DNA of 64,000 nt, taken from contig NZ_AJLE01000006.1 of NCBI RefSeq assembly GCF_000296775.1, positions 310,001 through 374,000 on the forward strand, written 5' to 3'. The notes beneath the pieces were generated by a model, which was not told the DNA's origin, did not search any database, and was given only the letters and a program-made list of their open reading frames with translations. Below, one piece after another: positions 37,460 through 46,561 of the stretch. How positions within the stretch are numbered: position 1 is the stretch's first letter; every line of letters begins with the position of its first letter. The position numbers were made by a program, and so were the translations under genes. This DNA comes from Sulfurovum sp. AR (GTDB taxonomy: Bacteria; Campylobacterota; Campylobacteria; Campylobacterales; Sulfurovaceae).

Positions 37460-38324
37460 ATGTTCTACTTTGTAACTCTTCTACTTCTACAAGATCATAG
37501 TTTTTACTGTCTGAGAGCAATTTGGATGTAAGTTTATAATTGAGATCATGACTGCCTGCAAATGATTCATATTTACCTAGTATATTATGACCGGCGACCA
37601 ACATATCACCCATGGCATCCAAGATCTTGTGTCTTGCAAATTCATTCTCGAAACGCAACCCTTCAGGATTAAGTACTTTATGGTCATCCAGCCCTATGGC
37701 ATTTTGCAGTGTTGCACCAAGCGCCAGGTTCTGACTCTGCAGATACTGTATATCTTTAGCAAATCCAAAGGTTCTTGCTCTTGCGATCTCTTCTACAAAC
37801 GCTTTGGTACTGAACTCAAAATGCTCTTTTTGATCACCGATGACGGGATGATCAAACTTGATACGAAAATCAAACTCTGCGCTCTCATGCGGTAACAAAC
37901 GCACAAATTTATCACCTTCTCGTACCTCAACAGGCTGCTTCACACGGATAATTTTCTTTAGAGCATCCTGTTCATGGATACCTGCCTCTTCCAATAAAAG
38001 ACAAAAAGAGATGGAGGATCCATCCATGATAGGCATCTCGTTTCCATCCACGATCACACGCATATTGTCTATACCGTACGCGTAGACGGAAGAAAGAAAG
38101 TGCTCGATGGTCGAGATATACCCTTTCTCATTCCCTATGACCGTAGCCATACGTGTATCAATGACCGAGTCGGGAGAAAGCGGTATTCTCATCGCCAGAT
38201 CTTCACGATAAAAAATAATACCGGAATCTACATCAAGCGGTTCAAGTCTCAACTTGATCGGTTCACCTTTATGCAGACCTATACCTACAACTTCCACAGC
38301 TTTTTTCAGTGTTCTTTGTTGCAT
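37440..38324 (-). CDS. lpxC: UDP-3-O-acyl-N-acetylglucosamine deacetylase
   Basis: About 294 residues. ATG 38324 is chosen because AGGAGG lies five bases before it. The block TLKKAVEVVGIGLHKGE starts the chain, ISTIEHFLSSVYAYGIDN carries the first zinc His, and KILDAMGDM and AGSHDLNYKL follow, with the zinc ligands and catalytic residues of LpxC. It is the first committed step of lipid A synthesis. Confidence 0.96.
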   Translation of the reverse strand: MQQRTLKKAVEVVGIGLHKGEPIKLRLEPLDVDSGIIFYREDLAMRIPLSPDSVIDTRMATVIGNEKGYISTIEHFLSSVYAYGIDNMRVIVDGNEMPIMDGSSISFCLLLEEAGIHEQDALKKIIRVKQPVEVREGDKFVRLLPHESAEFDFRIKFDHPVIGDQKEHFEFSTKAFVEEIARARTFGFAKDIQYLQSQNLALGATLQNAIGLDDHKVLNPEGLRFENEFARHKILDAMGDMLVAGHNILGKYESFAGSHDLNYKLTSKLLSDSKNYDLVEVEELQSRTFAKSFA

Positions 38325-38415
38325 AGCTTCCTCCTTTCTCATTTTTTATTGGCGTATTATAGTATAATATAATAATTATTGCAAAGTGTATACTTTACTC
38401 TGTATAATTTTTAGG

Positions 38416-39807
38416 CTACTTCCCCTGAATGATCTTGTCAGCAGCTTTAAAAACATTGTCTACATTTTTTCTGATCCACTCTTGATCGAACCACTCTACG
38501 GGTCTGACCTCTATACCTTGAACCAAAAGACCAAAATGGAGGTGATCACCTAATGCCAGACCTGAAACACCTGTTTTTGCTATGGCATCTCCCGTCTTCA
38601 CTTCATCGCCTTCATTGACCAGGAGCTGAGAGCAGTGCCCATAGAGTGAATAGAGACCCAATCCATGATCGATCATAGGCATATTTCCATAGATCCCATT
38701 TTCATTGGCAAAGACGACCTTACCGGGATTAGACGTTTTGATCGTCGCCATTTTTGTACTCGCCAAGTCATATCCGACATGATAAGATTGAGAAACTTCA
38801 TTCTCTTTGTTTCCATAGTAGTAATGTCTTTCATCGCCGTAACTTGCAACCTTTTGTCCATTTCTAAGCGGATAGAATTTTTTTATTTTCCAACTTTCCA
38901 AGACATCTGAAGAGAGCTCTTTGCTTAAGGAGTGGATCAGCGCTTCGTTTTTCAAACGCATGGTCTCATTGATCGCTTTTAATTTTTCCAATTTATCATC
39001 GATATGCACATATTCAGGATCACTTGATGCAAGATCCGTGATCTTTCCGTCTATGAAGTGGTCTTTTGCTCTGATCCATGACACTTGATACTGATGGTTT
39101 TTGAGATAGAAAGGAATATCAGCCGTACGTTCATTTTTTGCAGCATCTATTGCAACTACCTTCGCTTTAAACTCTGTGTGAGTGAAAGGCCATGCTATCA
39201 GTGCTGCATAGTATCCTTCTTTTTTATATGGCTGTGCTTTGAACTTTGTTTCACCTGCTTCTACATAAAGTGTCTCTAGATTCTCGTCATCTGCTTGAAA
39301 GACAACCAAAGCACTTCCGCCTTGTGTAATACTGTAAGAGTTTGCGACTACATTGACATTGGGTCTTGTGAAATCAACATTGATGTCGATCACTTTTTCA
39401 CTCTTATTCCCCTGCGTAAAGTTCCACAGACTGCTGTCAGTGACCAAGACTTTTAATTTTAGTTTGGTTGCTTTTGGATCCAGTGTCTTGCTTTGAGGAT
39501 AGTTCACCAAAAGCATTTGTTCTTTTGGTTTTCCTTCCAAAGTTCCCTCTCCAACGATCAGGCTGTTTGTACCGTCACTCAGGATCAGTTGAAAACTTTT
39601 CAATCCTTCATTGTCAGAAAGTTGCACTTTCAATGGATCTTTACGGTTCCAAAAGACATTTTGTTCACTGTGTACTGTCGGGACTACTCTTTCAAATTCC
39701 GGTGCCGTATAGACATACCCTGCTCCAGCAACTAAAGCTACCAATACCACTAAAAATAATCCACCTGCTAGTTTTGCTCCGCTTTTTTTACCACTTCTAT
39801 TTCTCAT
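38416..39807 (-). CDS. Periplasmic M23 metallopeptidase (LytM type)
   Basis: 463 residues. One N-terminal transmembrane anchor (about 14-33), a long beta-rich middle region, then the M23 domain with YHVGYDLAS (zinc His and Asp) and GDHLHFGLLVQG (HxH). All zinc ligands are present, so peptidoglycan endopeptidase activity is likely. Campylobacterota use such proteins (Csd/Pgp type) for cell shape. It overlaps the DHH phosphoesterase gene end by 11 bp. Confidence 0.88.
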   Translation of the reverse strand: MRNRSGKKSGAKLAGGLFLVVLVALVAGAGYVYTAPEFERVVPTVHSEQNVFWNRKDPLKVQLSDNEGLKSFQLILSDGTNSLIVGEGTLEGKPKEQMLLVNYPQSKTLDPKATKLKLKVLVTDSSLWNFTQGNKSEKVIDINVDFTRPNVNVVANSYSITQGGSALVVFQADDENLETLYVEAGETKFKAQPYKKEGYYAALIAWPFTHTEFKAKVVAIDAAKNERTADIPFYLKNHQYQVSWIRAKDHFIDGKITDLASSDPEYVHIDDKLEKLKAINETMRLKNEALIHSLSKELSSDVLESWKIKKFYPLRNGQKVASYGDERHYYYGNKENEVSQSYHVGYDLASTKMATIKTSNPGKVVFANENGIYGNMPMIDHGLGLYSLYGHCSQLLVNEGDEVKTGDAIAKTGVSGLALGDHLHFGLLVQGIEVRPVEWFDQEWIRKNVDNVFKAADKIIQGK

Positions 39808-40765
39808 CCAATAATCCTAATTCTTCTATCTTTTCTAAAATTGTATCGATACTTTCTTGTAACCCACTTTGAGCAAGCATGAAGCCTGCAGCTACCTTAT
39901 GCCCACCACCTCCAAAAGCCATAGCCACTTTGGAAACATCTACTTTTTTACTGCGTAGAGAGATACGAATACCCTTCTCGAGTTCCATCGCAAATATCGC
40001 TATCTCAACCGTCGCTAAAGATCTGGCATAATCTACCACACCTTCCATATCAGGTACGGTCGCACCTGCTGCACTTATATCTTCTTTTGTTACCATAAGT
40101 GTAGCTATCTCCGCGTCATGGTATAAAGATAAAGAGCTTAAAGCCCTTTGTAAAATGCGCAATGAACTCAATGGTCGTCTCTGCGTAAAATGACACGCAA
40201 TTTCATCGGGTAAAGCACCCGCTTGAACAAGCTCTTGTGCTACGGTAAACACTTCTTCATTGACTGAGGATGTTGTAAAGAACCGTGTATCAGAAAGGAG
40301 TGCTGTGTAAAAGCAAGTCGCTGCATCAGCCTTGATAGGACACAGTGTTTTAAACAATGCAAAGGCCACCTGTGATGCAGAGGCATACTCTGGTATCACC
40401 ACGTTGATACTTCCATAGCATGTATTACTCTGATGGTGATCGATATTGATAATATCTCGACCCTCCAGATCAAACCCCAGTCTATCCACACTCCCGCAGT
40501 CACAGGAGATTATCAAACTGTCTGCGTAATCCATATGATGCTTGATCTTTTTAAAGTGTGGTAAAAAATTAAGATACAGGGGTAACTCAGTTGAAGCATT
40601 CACTATTTCAACTTTTAACCTTTTATCTTTACTTAACAATGCATAGATACCCAAAGCCGTACCCAAAGTATCAGCATCCGGATTGAGGTGCGAAAGTATG
40701 CTGACAGAATGTGCAGACGCTATCTTAGATCTGACTTCTTCATAAGGGATACTCTCAATCATCAT
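39797..40765 (-). CDS. DHH family phosphoesterase (NrnA-like)
   Basis: 322 residues. The DHH motifs are LNPDADTLGTALG, SCDCGSVDRLG, NIDHHQSN and, in DHHA1, FGGGGHKVAAGF. This layout fits nanoRNase/pAp phosphatase NrnA, which clears short oligonucleotides and 3'-phosphoadenosine 5'-phosphate. It precedes the peptidase gene, with coupled translation. Confidence 0.88.
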   Translation of the reverse strand: MMIESIPYEEVRSKIASAHSVSILSHLNPDADTLGTALGIYALLSKDKRLKVEIVNASTELPLYLNFLPHFKKIKHHMDYADSLIISCDCGSVDRLGFDLEGRDIINIDHHQSNTCYGSINVVIPEYASASQVAFALFKTLCPIKADAATCFYTALLSDTRFFTTSSVNEEVFTVAQELVQAGALPDEIACHFTQRRPLSSLRILQRALSSLSLYHDAEIATLMVTKEDISAAGATVPDMEGVVDYARSLATVEIAIFAMELEKGIRISLRSKKVDVSKVAMAFGGGGHKVAAGFMLAQSGLQESIDTILEKIEELGLLDEK

Positions 40766-40831
40766 TTTATTCTTTCATAGTTTAATTCACACAGTCTGAG
40801 ATTATATACAAAGAGTGTTAATGAAGTGTTA

Positions 40832-41650
40832 CTACTCTACCTTCATAGACAAATCTATCCAATTTGCCTGATGAATAATAGCTCCAGAACTAATAGCATC
40901 GACTCCCGTATCGGCAATCTTTTTGATCGTATCAAGTGTCACATTCCCACTGGCCTCAAGCAAAATATGAGGATAGTGTTCATTTCTATATGCAACAACT
41001 TTTACGGTCTCTTCTGTAGACATATTGTCGCACATCACAATATCTGCTCCCGCTTGCATGGCTTTCTTGGCCATTTCCAAACTTTCACACTCTATCTCAA
41101 CCTTTGAAGTAAAAGGTATTTTTTGTCGTACCTCTTCCATAAAAGCATCAAGATCCTCTATGGTCTGTAAATGTGTATCTTTGAGCATAAGACAGTCATC
41201 TAAGCCCATACGGTGATTGATCCCCCCACCGCAGCGTACAGAATACTTCTCAAACTCACGTAATAAAGGTCTTGTTTTTCTTGTATCCAGCAACTTCACG
41301 CCCGTATCTTTAATGGCATCCACATAGGAAGCCGTCAAGGTCGCTATAGAACTTGCATGAATGACCATATCCAAAATAGAACGTTCCAAAGAGAGAATGG
41401 TTTTTGAGTCTCCGGAGATAAAAAGAAGCTTTTCACCTTTACTAAAACGGCTGCCATCATTTTTTTTCCACTCGAGTGTCAGGTCATACATTTTTGCAAA
41501 GGCATCTATATACTCCTGACCTGCCAATACACCATCACTTTTTGCAATAATATATGCGCGTATGGGCTTACTGGTACTGATACGAGAGAAAAGGTCTCCA
41601 CGTCCTAGGTCTTCGGCCACTAAAGCCTTTAAAAATTTCTCTTTTAACAT
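40832..41650 (-). CDS. nadC: Nicotinate-nucleotide pyrophosphorylase
   Basis: 272 residues. Typical blocks: LDTRKTRPLLREFEKYSV, GGGINHRMGLDDCLMLKD, EIECESLEMA, DIVMCDNMS and ASGNVTLDTI. It converts quinolinate to nicotinate mononucleotide. Its start overlaps the nadA stop by one base. Confidence 0.97.
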   Translation of the reverse strand: MLKEKFLKALVAEDLGRGDLFSRISTSKPIRAYIIAKSDGVLAGQEYIDAFAKMYDLTLEWKKNDGSRFSKGEKLLFISGDSKTILSLERSILDMVIHASSIATLTASYVDAIKDTGVKLLDTRKTRPLLREFEKYSVRCGGGINHRMGLDDCLMLKDTHLQTIEDLDAFMEEVRQKIPFTSKVEIECESLEMAKKAMQAGADIVMCDNMSTEETVKVVAYRNEHYPHILLEASGNVTLDTIKKIADTGVDAISSGAIIHQANWIDLSMKVE

Positions 41651-42657
41651 TATTTTATCGCCAGCATGCGTTCTAATGCCACATTGGCATATTTGATCGT
41701 ATCAGGGTCCACTACTATCTCATTGATAGGCTTGTTATCCTCTATCGATTTGAGTGTATTGTAGAGATCTTCCAACGTTGTTTCATTCATCGTAGGACAC
41801 TCTGGTTTAGTGGAGGAGAGGACATAAGTATTCCCTTTTCTCATTCTATTCACAAGATTGTACTCTGTACCGATGGCTACTTTTTGTTCAGGGTCAAGAT
41901 CATTAACATACTTGATAAGCTGTGAGGTAGAACCTGAAAAATCTGCTGCAAGCACCACACTTGGATCACATTCTGGGTGTACAGCGATTTTAATGCCAGG
42001 GTACTTGTTTCGGTAGAACTCAACATCATCTACTGTAAAGAGCTGGTGTACAGAACAGAAACCATTGAAACAGATGATATCTGCCTCTTTAGGATCACAC
42101 TCTTTCCCTTCTTCCTCTACACCGATCACACAAGATTTCAATCCCATCTGTATCGCAAAGTTCTGCCCTAGACATCTATCTGGGACAAAGAGGATCTTTT
42201 TCCCGCTCTCCAAACCTTTCTCAATGATCTTGAAGGCATTGGAAGAGGTGCATACAAGTCCACCCATCTTTCCTACCTTTGCTTTGACTGAAGCATCAGA
42301 GTTAATATAGGTAATAGGCAGGATATTCTCTTTGGCAATACCTCTGTCTACCATATACTGTACCGATTCGTCAAAATACGATCCATCCATCATACGTGCC
42401 ATAGCACAACAGGCGATCTTTGGCATGAGTACACGTTTTTCAGGCGCAATAACCTTGACGCTTTGCCCCATAAAACCGACACCACAAAAAACGACCCAAG
42501 GGTTTGTATCTGCCTGACATCTGCGTGCCAGCTCGAGACTGTCACCCGTGATATCAGCCATTTCAAAGACTTCATCACGCTGATAATAGTGTGCCACTAC
42601 TGTAACATCCAATTCTTTTTTTAGTCTGTCTATTTCTGCTTTATAATCTATACTCAT
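41650..42657 (-). CDS. nadA: Quinolinate synthase
   Basis: 335 residues. VVAHYYQRDEVFEMAD starts the core; the three cluster cysteines fall in VFCGVGFMG, CCAMARMMDG-adjacent and GFCSVHQLF regions, with EYNLVNRMRK near the end. It is an Fe-S enzyme making quinolinate from iminoaspartate, paired with nadC. nadB is not in the window. Confidence 0.96.
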   Translation of the reverse strand: MSIDYKAEIDRLKKELDVTVVAHYYQRDEVFEMADITGDSLELARRCQADTNPWVVFCGVGFMGQSVKVIAPEKRVLMPKIACCAMARMMDGSYFDESVQYMVDRGIAKENILPITYINSDASVKAKVGKMGGLVCTSSNAFKIIEKGLESGKKILFVPDRCLGQNFAIQMGLKSCVIGVEEEGKECDPKEADIICFNGFCSVHQLFTVDDVEFYRNKYPGIKIAVHPECDPSVVLAADFSGSTSQLIKYVNDLDPEQKVAIGTEYNLVNRMRKGNTYVLSSTKPECPTMNETTLEDLYNTLKSIEDNKPINEIVVDPDTIKYANVALERMLAIK

Positions 42658-42737
42658 CTTATATATCCTTATCTATTGTGGCTATTTTATCAAAATTCGG
42701 TTAAAATTGCAGTATAAATTTTTATTGTGGACGGATC

Positions 42738-43361
42738 ATGGACTTTTTAACAAATCAGAATATTTTACTCTATCTCGCAGCCTATCTTATAGCCGGGATC
42801 CCTTTTGGATACCTGCTTGCTAAACAATTTGCAGGGGTTGACATCAAAGAAGCCGGTAGCGGTAATATAGGTGCGACCAATGTGCTTCGTGTAGTAAAAG
42901 AGAAAGATCCTAAACTGGCAAAAAAACTAGGGGCGATCACACTCTTCTTAGATGCTATCAAAGGTGCGCTTGTGATACTCGTGGCAATGATGCTTGATGC
43001 ACCCGAAAGCGTACTCTGGACCCTTGCAGTACTGGCTGTCGTGGGTCACTGTTTTTCTGCATTTTTGTTTTTTGAGGGGGGGAAAGGCGTGGCTACCGGC
43101 TTTGGTGTACTGCTTATTATGATGCCTATCCCTGCGTTGATCGCTATTGTTGTGTGGCTGATCGCAGCCAAAGGATTAAAGATCTCATCACTCTCATCAC
43201 TGATTGGGCTCGTAGCGTTCATTATCGCCTCTTATCTCATCTATCCTGAAGTACCTGGAATAAGTTCTCATGCACCTATTTGGATCATTGCATTCATCAT
43301 ATTTTATAAGCATATTCCAAATATCGTAAGACTCTTCAAAAAAGAAGAAGGCAAAGTCTAA
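42738..43361 (+). CDS. plsY: Acyl-phosphate glycerol-3-phosphate acyltransferase
   Basis: 207 residues, five or so transmembrane helices. PlsY motifs: GIPFGYLLAK, AGSGNIGATNVLRVV and FFEGGKGVATGFGVLL. It makes lysophosphatidic acid in the inner membrane. Divergent from nadA; folB follows one base after its stop. Confidence 0.96.
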   Translation: MDFLTNQNILLYLAAYLIAGIPFGYLLAKQFAGVDIKEAGSGNIGATNVLRVVKEKDPKLAKKLGAITLFLDAIKGALVILVAMMLDAPESVLWTLAVLAVVGHCFSAFLFFEGGKGVATGFGVLLIMMPIPALIAIVVWLIAAKGLKISSLSSLIGLVAFIIASYLIYPEVPGISSHAPIWIIAFIIFYKHIPNIVRLFKKEEGKV

Positions 43362-43362
43362 T

Positions 43363-43689
43363 ATGACCATTCACATAGAGGATCTGACTTTTGATGTGAT
43401 CATCGGCTTACTGGACTTTGAGCGAGACAGACCTCAACGTGTTATCATCAACCTTCAAGCTTCCTATGATTACAGCGATGATCAGTTCATTGATTATGCA
43501 GATATGGTACTGCTGATACAAAATGAACTTAAAGAAAAGCGCTATGAACTTTTGGAAAATGCGCTTTTAGGGCTCAAAGAGATCCTCTACACTACCTACC
43601 CACAGCTACAAACACTTTCACTCAAGATTTCCAAACCGGATATCTTAACCCAATGTACAGTTTCCTTAAGTAAAACTTGGAATTTTTAA
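43363..43689 (+). CDS. folB: Dihydroneopterin aldolase
   Basis: 108 residues. The start IHIEDLTFDVIIGLLDFER matches the FolB pattern (I-GV-x-ERxxxQ). The domain is a small T-fold protein; the conserved Glu region is LLENALLGLKEIL. It acts in folate synthesis. Confidence 0.85.
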   Translation: MTIHIEDLTFDVIIGLLDFERDRPQRVIINLQASYDYSDDQFIDYADMVLLIQNELKEKRYELLENALLGLKEILYTTYPQLQTLSLKISKPDILTQCTVSLSKTWNF

Positions 43690-43716
43690 ATTTTTTTTAA
43701 AAAGCGCTATTTTTTA

Positions 43717-43725
43717 TGCTATAAT
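43717..43725 (+). promoter_or_regulatory. Extended -10 promoter element of the response regulator gene
   Basis: TGCTATAAT (TGN plus TATAAT) lies 38 bp before the start codon after a T-rich stretch, the usual Campylobacterota promoter form lacking a clear -35. Confidence 0.65.
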
Positions 43726-43763
43726 ATTAAATAAATCTTAAAGATTCAAAAAAGGTGCATGTT

Positions 43764-44438
43764 ATGAGAATATTGATCATAGAAGATGAAGTGGCACAGA
43801 GTAAGACACTTTCAGATACGTTGACACAGGAAGGTTATCAGAATGATGTAGCTGAAAATCTTGATGATGCAAGATATTTTCTGCAGATCAGAAACTACGA
43901 TCTAGTACTACTGGGATGGCCATCTGGCAGTGATAAGAATCTGGATATTATCTCTACTATCAAAACAGAAGCACACAAAACGTCCGTCATTGTTCTTTCT
44001 GAACGGGAGGACAAAGAGAGCGAGATCAAAGCACTGAGATCCGGTGCCGATGATTTTGTCAGAAAGCCTCTTGATTATGATATTTTACTGGTACGTATTG
44101 AGGCAAAACTAAGATTTGGTGTTTCTAACATTATCGAGATAGAAGACCTCATCATTAATCCTGAAGAAGAGAAGATCATCTATGAGGGTGAAGAGATAGA
44201 ACTTAAAGGTAAACCATTTGAAGTCTTGACACACTTGGCTATGCATAAAGATCAGATCGTCTCTAAAGAACAGCTGCTTGATGCGATCTGGGAAGAACCG
44301 GAGCTGGTAACACCGAATGTCATTGAAGTTGCCATCAACCAGATCCGTCAAAAGATGGATAAACCTTTAGATATCACTACGATCGAAACGGTCAGAAGAC
44401 GCGGTTATAGATTCTGTTTTCCTAAAAAGATCTCATAG
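43764..44438 (+). CDS. cosR: Atypical OmpR-family orphan response regulator (CosR/HsrA type)
   Basis: 224 residues from ATG 43764, chosen for its spacing from AAAGG. The receiver begins MRILIIEDE, but the phospho-acceptor Asp is replaced by Gly (LVLLGW, residue 51). Lys in VRKPLD is kept. The C-terminal winged helix has the segment KGKPFEVLTHLAMH and EEPELVTPNVIEVAINQIRQ, strongly like Campylobacter CosR and Helicobacter HP1043. These regulators work without phosphorylation and control oxidative-stress and essential genes. No histidine kinase is adjacent. Confidence 0.9.
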   Translation: MRILIIEDEVAQSKTLSDTLTQEGYQNDVAENLDDARYFLQIRNYDLVLLGWPSGSDKNLDIISTIKTEAHKTSVIVLSEREDKESEIKALRSGADDFVRKPLDYDILLVRIEAKLRFGVSNIIEIEDLIINPEEEKIIYEGEEIELKGKPFEVLTHLAMHKDQIVSKEQLLDAIWEEPELVTPNVIEVAINQIRQKMDKPLDITTIETVRRRGYRFCFPKKIS

Positions 44439-44728
44439 ATCAAACGCTCCTAAGAGCACATTGAAGTATTTTCCTCCTCATTTGGATGAAAACACTTCAT
44501 TCAGCATATAAAACTACTCCTTTTTACCATGCTATCATGAGAGATAGAGTCTATGATTTCATCAAAAAATATGGTACAAAATTGCTAGGAAAATAGATGA
44601 TGCATCCTGTTCTATTTTACCGAAAAACTACCAAAGTAAAATTTTATTATAAATTCACAGATAATTTAATTTAAGCATAAGCTTTGTTCCGTTATAACTC
44701 GTATAAATAACATAAGACAGAGGAAACC

Positions 44729-44980
44729 ATGGCATTAATGATTACTGACGAATGTATCGCATGTGATGCATGTAGAGAAGAGTGTCCTAATGAGGCAATC
44801 GAAGAAAATGATCCGGTTTATATTATCGATCCTGACAGATGTACAGAGTGTGTAGGTCATTTTGACGAACCTCAATGTATCGCGGTTTGTCCTGTAGACT
44901 GTATTATCCCCGATCCTGACAATAGTGAGACCGTTGAAGAGTTAAAATTCAAATATGATAAACTGCAAGAAGAAGAGTAA
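44729..44980 (+). CDS. 2[4Fe-4S] ferredoxin (YfhL-like)
   Basis: 83 residues with two cluster motifs: CIACDACREECP (about 9-20), and CTECVGHFDEPQCIAVCPVDC (about 38-58) with the loop insertion typical of YfhL/alvin-type ferredoxins. Low-potential electron carrier in the cytoplasm. RBS AGAGGAAACC precedes the ATG. ppx/gppA follows 7 bp later. Confidence 0.92.
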   Translation: MALMITDECIACDACREECPNEAIEENDPVYIIDPDRCTECVGHFDEPQCIAVCPVDCIIPDPDNSETVEELKFKYDKLQEEE

Positions 44981-44987
44981 ATAATCT

Positions 44988-46511
44988 ATGTCAAAACGAA
45001 CTGCTATCATTGATATCGGTTCGAACTCAGCAAGACTTGTGATCTTTGAAAAAACAAGTCGATATGGCTTTCATCTGATTTGCGAACAAAAATCCAAAGT
45101 TCGTATTGGTGAAACTGCTTATGAAAAAGAGGGGTATCTTCAACCCATTGGTATCAAAAGAGCCTACTTCACCTTAAAATCCTTCCTTCACACCATAGAC
45201 AAATATCAGGCAAATAAAACACTTTGTGTTGCTACGTCTGCACTGAGAGATGCACCGAACGGAACAGAGTTTGTCCAATGGATAAAAAAAGAACTTGGAC
45301 TTTCCATCAAAGTGATCGATGGCAACAAAGAAGCAAAATATGGTGGTATAGCTGCAGTGAATTTACTGCCTATCAGTGAAGGGATCAGTATAGATATCGG
45401 GGGGGGGTCATCCGATATGACACTTATAAAACATGGATACATCGTCGATACCTACTCCCTTGATCTTGGTACCGTAAGACTCAAAGAACTCTTTTTTGAC
45501 AAAGGTGTGAACCCTTCAGAGATCAATGAAAAAGCTAAAGTATACATACAACATGAATTAGAGAAGCTTCCAGAGCATTTTAGACATACACTGGCCATTG
45601 GTATAGGTGGGACTGCAAGAACACTCTCTAAGGGTATTATGAAACAAGTTGCATACCCTTTAGATAAACTCCATGCTTTTACCTATAACGTGAATGAACA
45701 TAGATCCTACCTCGATGCCATCCCTCTCTCCAGTGCCAAAAACCTTAAACGCTTTGGATTGAAAAAAAACCGCTACGATACGATACGCGAAGGGACACTG
45801 ATCTTCAATGAAATCCTTTCTCATATCGGTACAAAAACGGTTATCTCAAGTGCAGCCGGTGTAAGAGAAGGGGTATATCTTGAGCAACTTCTTAAAAAAG
45901 ACAACCTCAAATTCCCAAGCCGTATTAATCCCAGTGTTACCTCTATCTTAGATAGGTTTCAACCTTTGGTCAATATACAAAAAAACCAGAAAACGAAACG
46001 TAAACTGGCTTCAAACCTTTATACAGTGCTGCAACAAGATATTAATGATGATAAACAGTATGAAAAAGAACTTCTATGGGCAGTAAAACTCTCCAGTATT
46101 GGACAAACACTGACGGTTTATAGATCACATCAACATGCCTTTTATATCGCCATGCAAGAGCTCAACCATGGTTTTACCCATGAAGAGATACTTCTTATAT
46201 CATTCCTGTTGCGGATGAATGAAAAAGAGCTTTTAAACAAACCTCTCTTTACACACTACAAACCACTTCTTCCGGCAAAAAGTACACTGCTTTGGCTAAG
46301 CTTTATCTATACGCTTACCGTACTTCTACAAGAAGCTTCTAACAATGCCGGCATCACATTTACCTATACAAATAAAACACTTCGTATCATCTCTGACATA
46401 CCCTTATACTTGGCAAAAGAGAAAGTAAAAGCTTTAGAAAAACCCATACCGTTTGCCATCATTATAGAAGATGAAAGTACATTGCCTAAAAATAAAAAAT
46501 TGGGGATTTAA
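44988..46511 (+). CDS. Ppx/GppA family exopolyphosphatase
   Basis: 507 residues. ASKHA-fold motifs: DIGSNSARLVIFE at the start, ATSALRDAPN, SIDIGGGSSDMTL and AIGIGGTARTL. A C-terminal helical HD-like region (about 310-480) follows. The family hydrolyses polyphosphate or pppGpp; the sequence does not decide which. It follows the ferredoxin closely. Confidence 0.9.
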   Translation: MSKRTAIIDIGSNSARLVIFEKTSRYGFHLICEQKSKVRIGETAYEKEGYLQPIGIKRAYFTLKSFLHTIDKYQANKTLCVATSALRDAPNGTEFVQWIKKELGLSIKVIDGNKEAKYGGIAAVNLLPISEGISIDIGGGSSDMTLIKHGYIVDTYSLDLGTVRLKELFFDKGVNPSEINEKAKVYIQHELEKLPEHFRHTLAIGIGGTARTLSKGIMKQVAYPLDKLHAFTYNVNEHRSYLDAIPLSSAKNLKRFGLKKNRYDTIREGTLIFNEILSHIGTKTVISSAAGVREGVYLEQLLKKDNLKFPSRINPSVTSILDRFQPLVNIQKNQKTKRKLASNLYTVLQQDINDDKQYEKELLWAVKLSSIGQTLTVYRSHQHAFYIAMQELNHGFTHEEILLISFLLRMNEKELLNKPLFTHYKPLLPAKSTLLWLSFIYTLTVLLQEASNNAGITFTYTNKTLRIISDIPLYLAKEKVKALEKPIPFAIIIEDESTLPKNKKLGI

Positions 46512-46561
46512 ATAGGAGGCAGCGAGCAAGGAGTAAACCTTGCCTTTTGAATGGGGTGATT

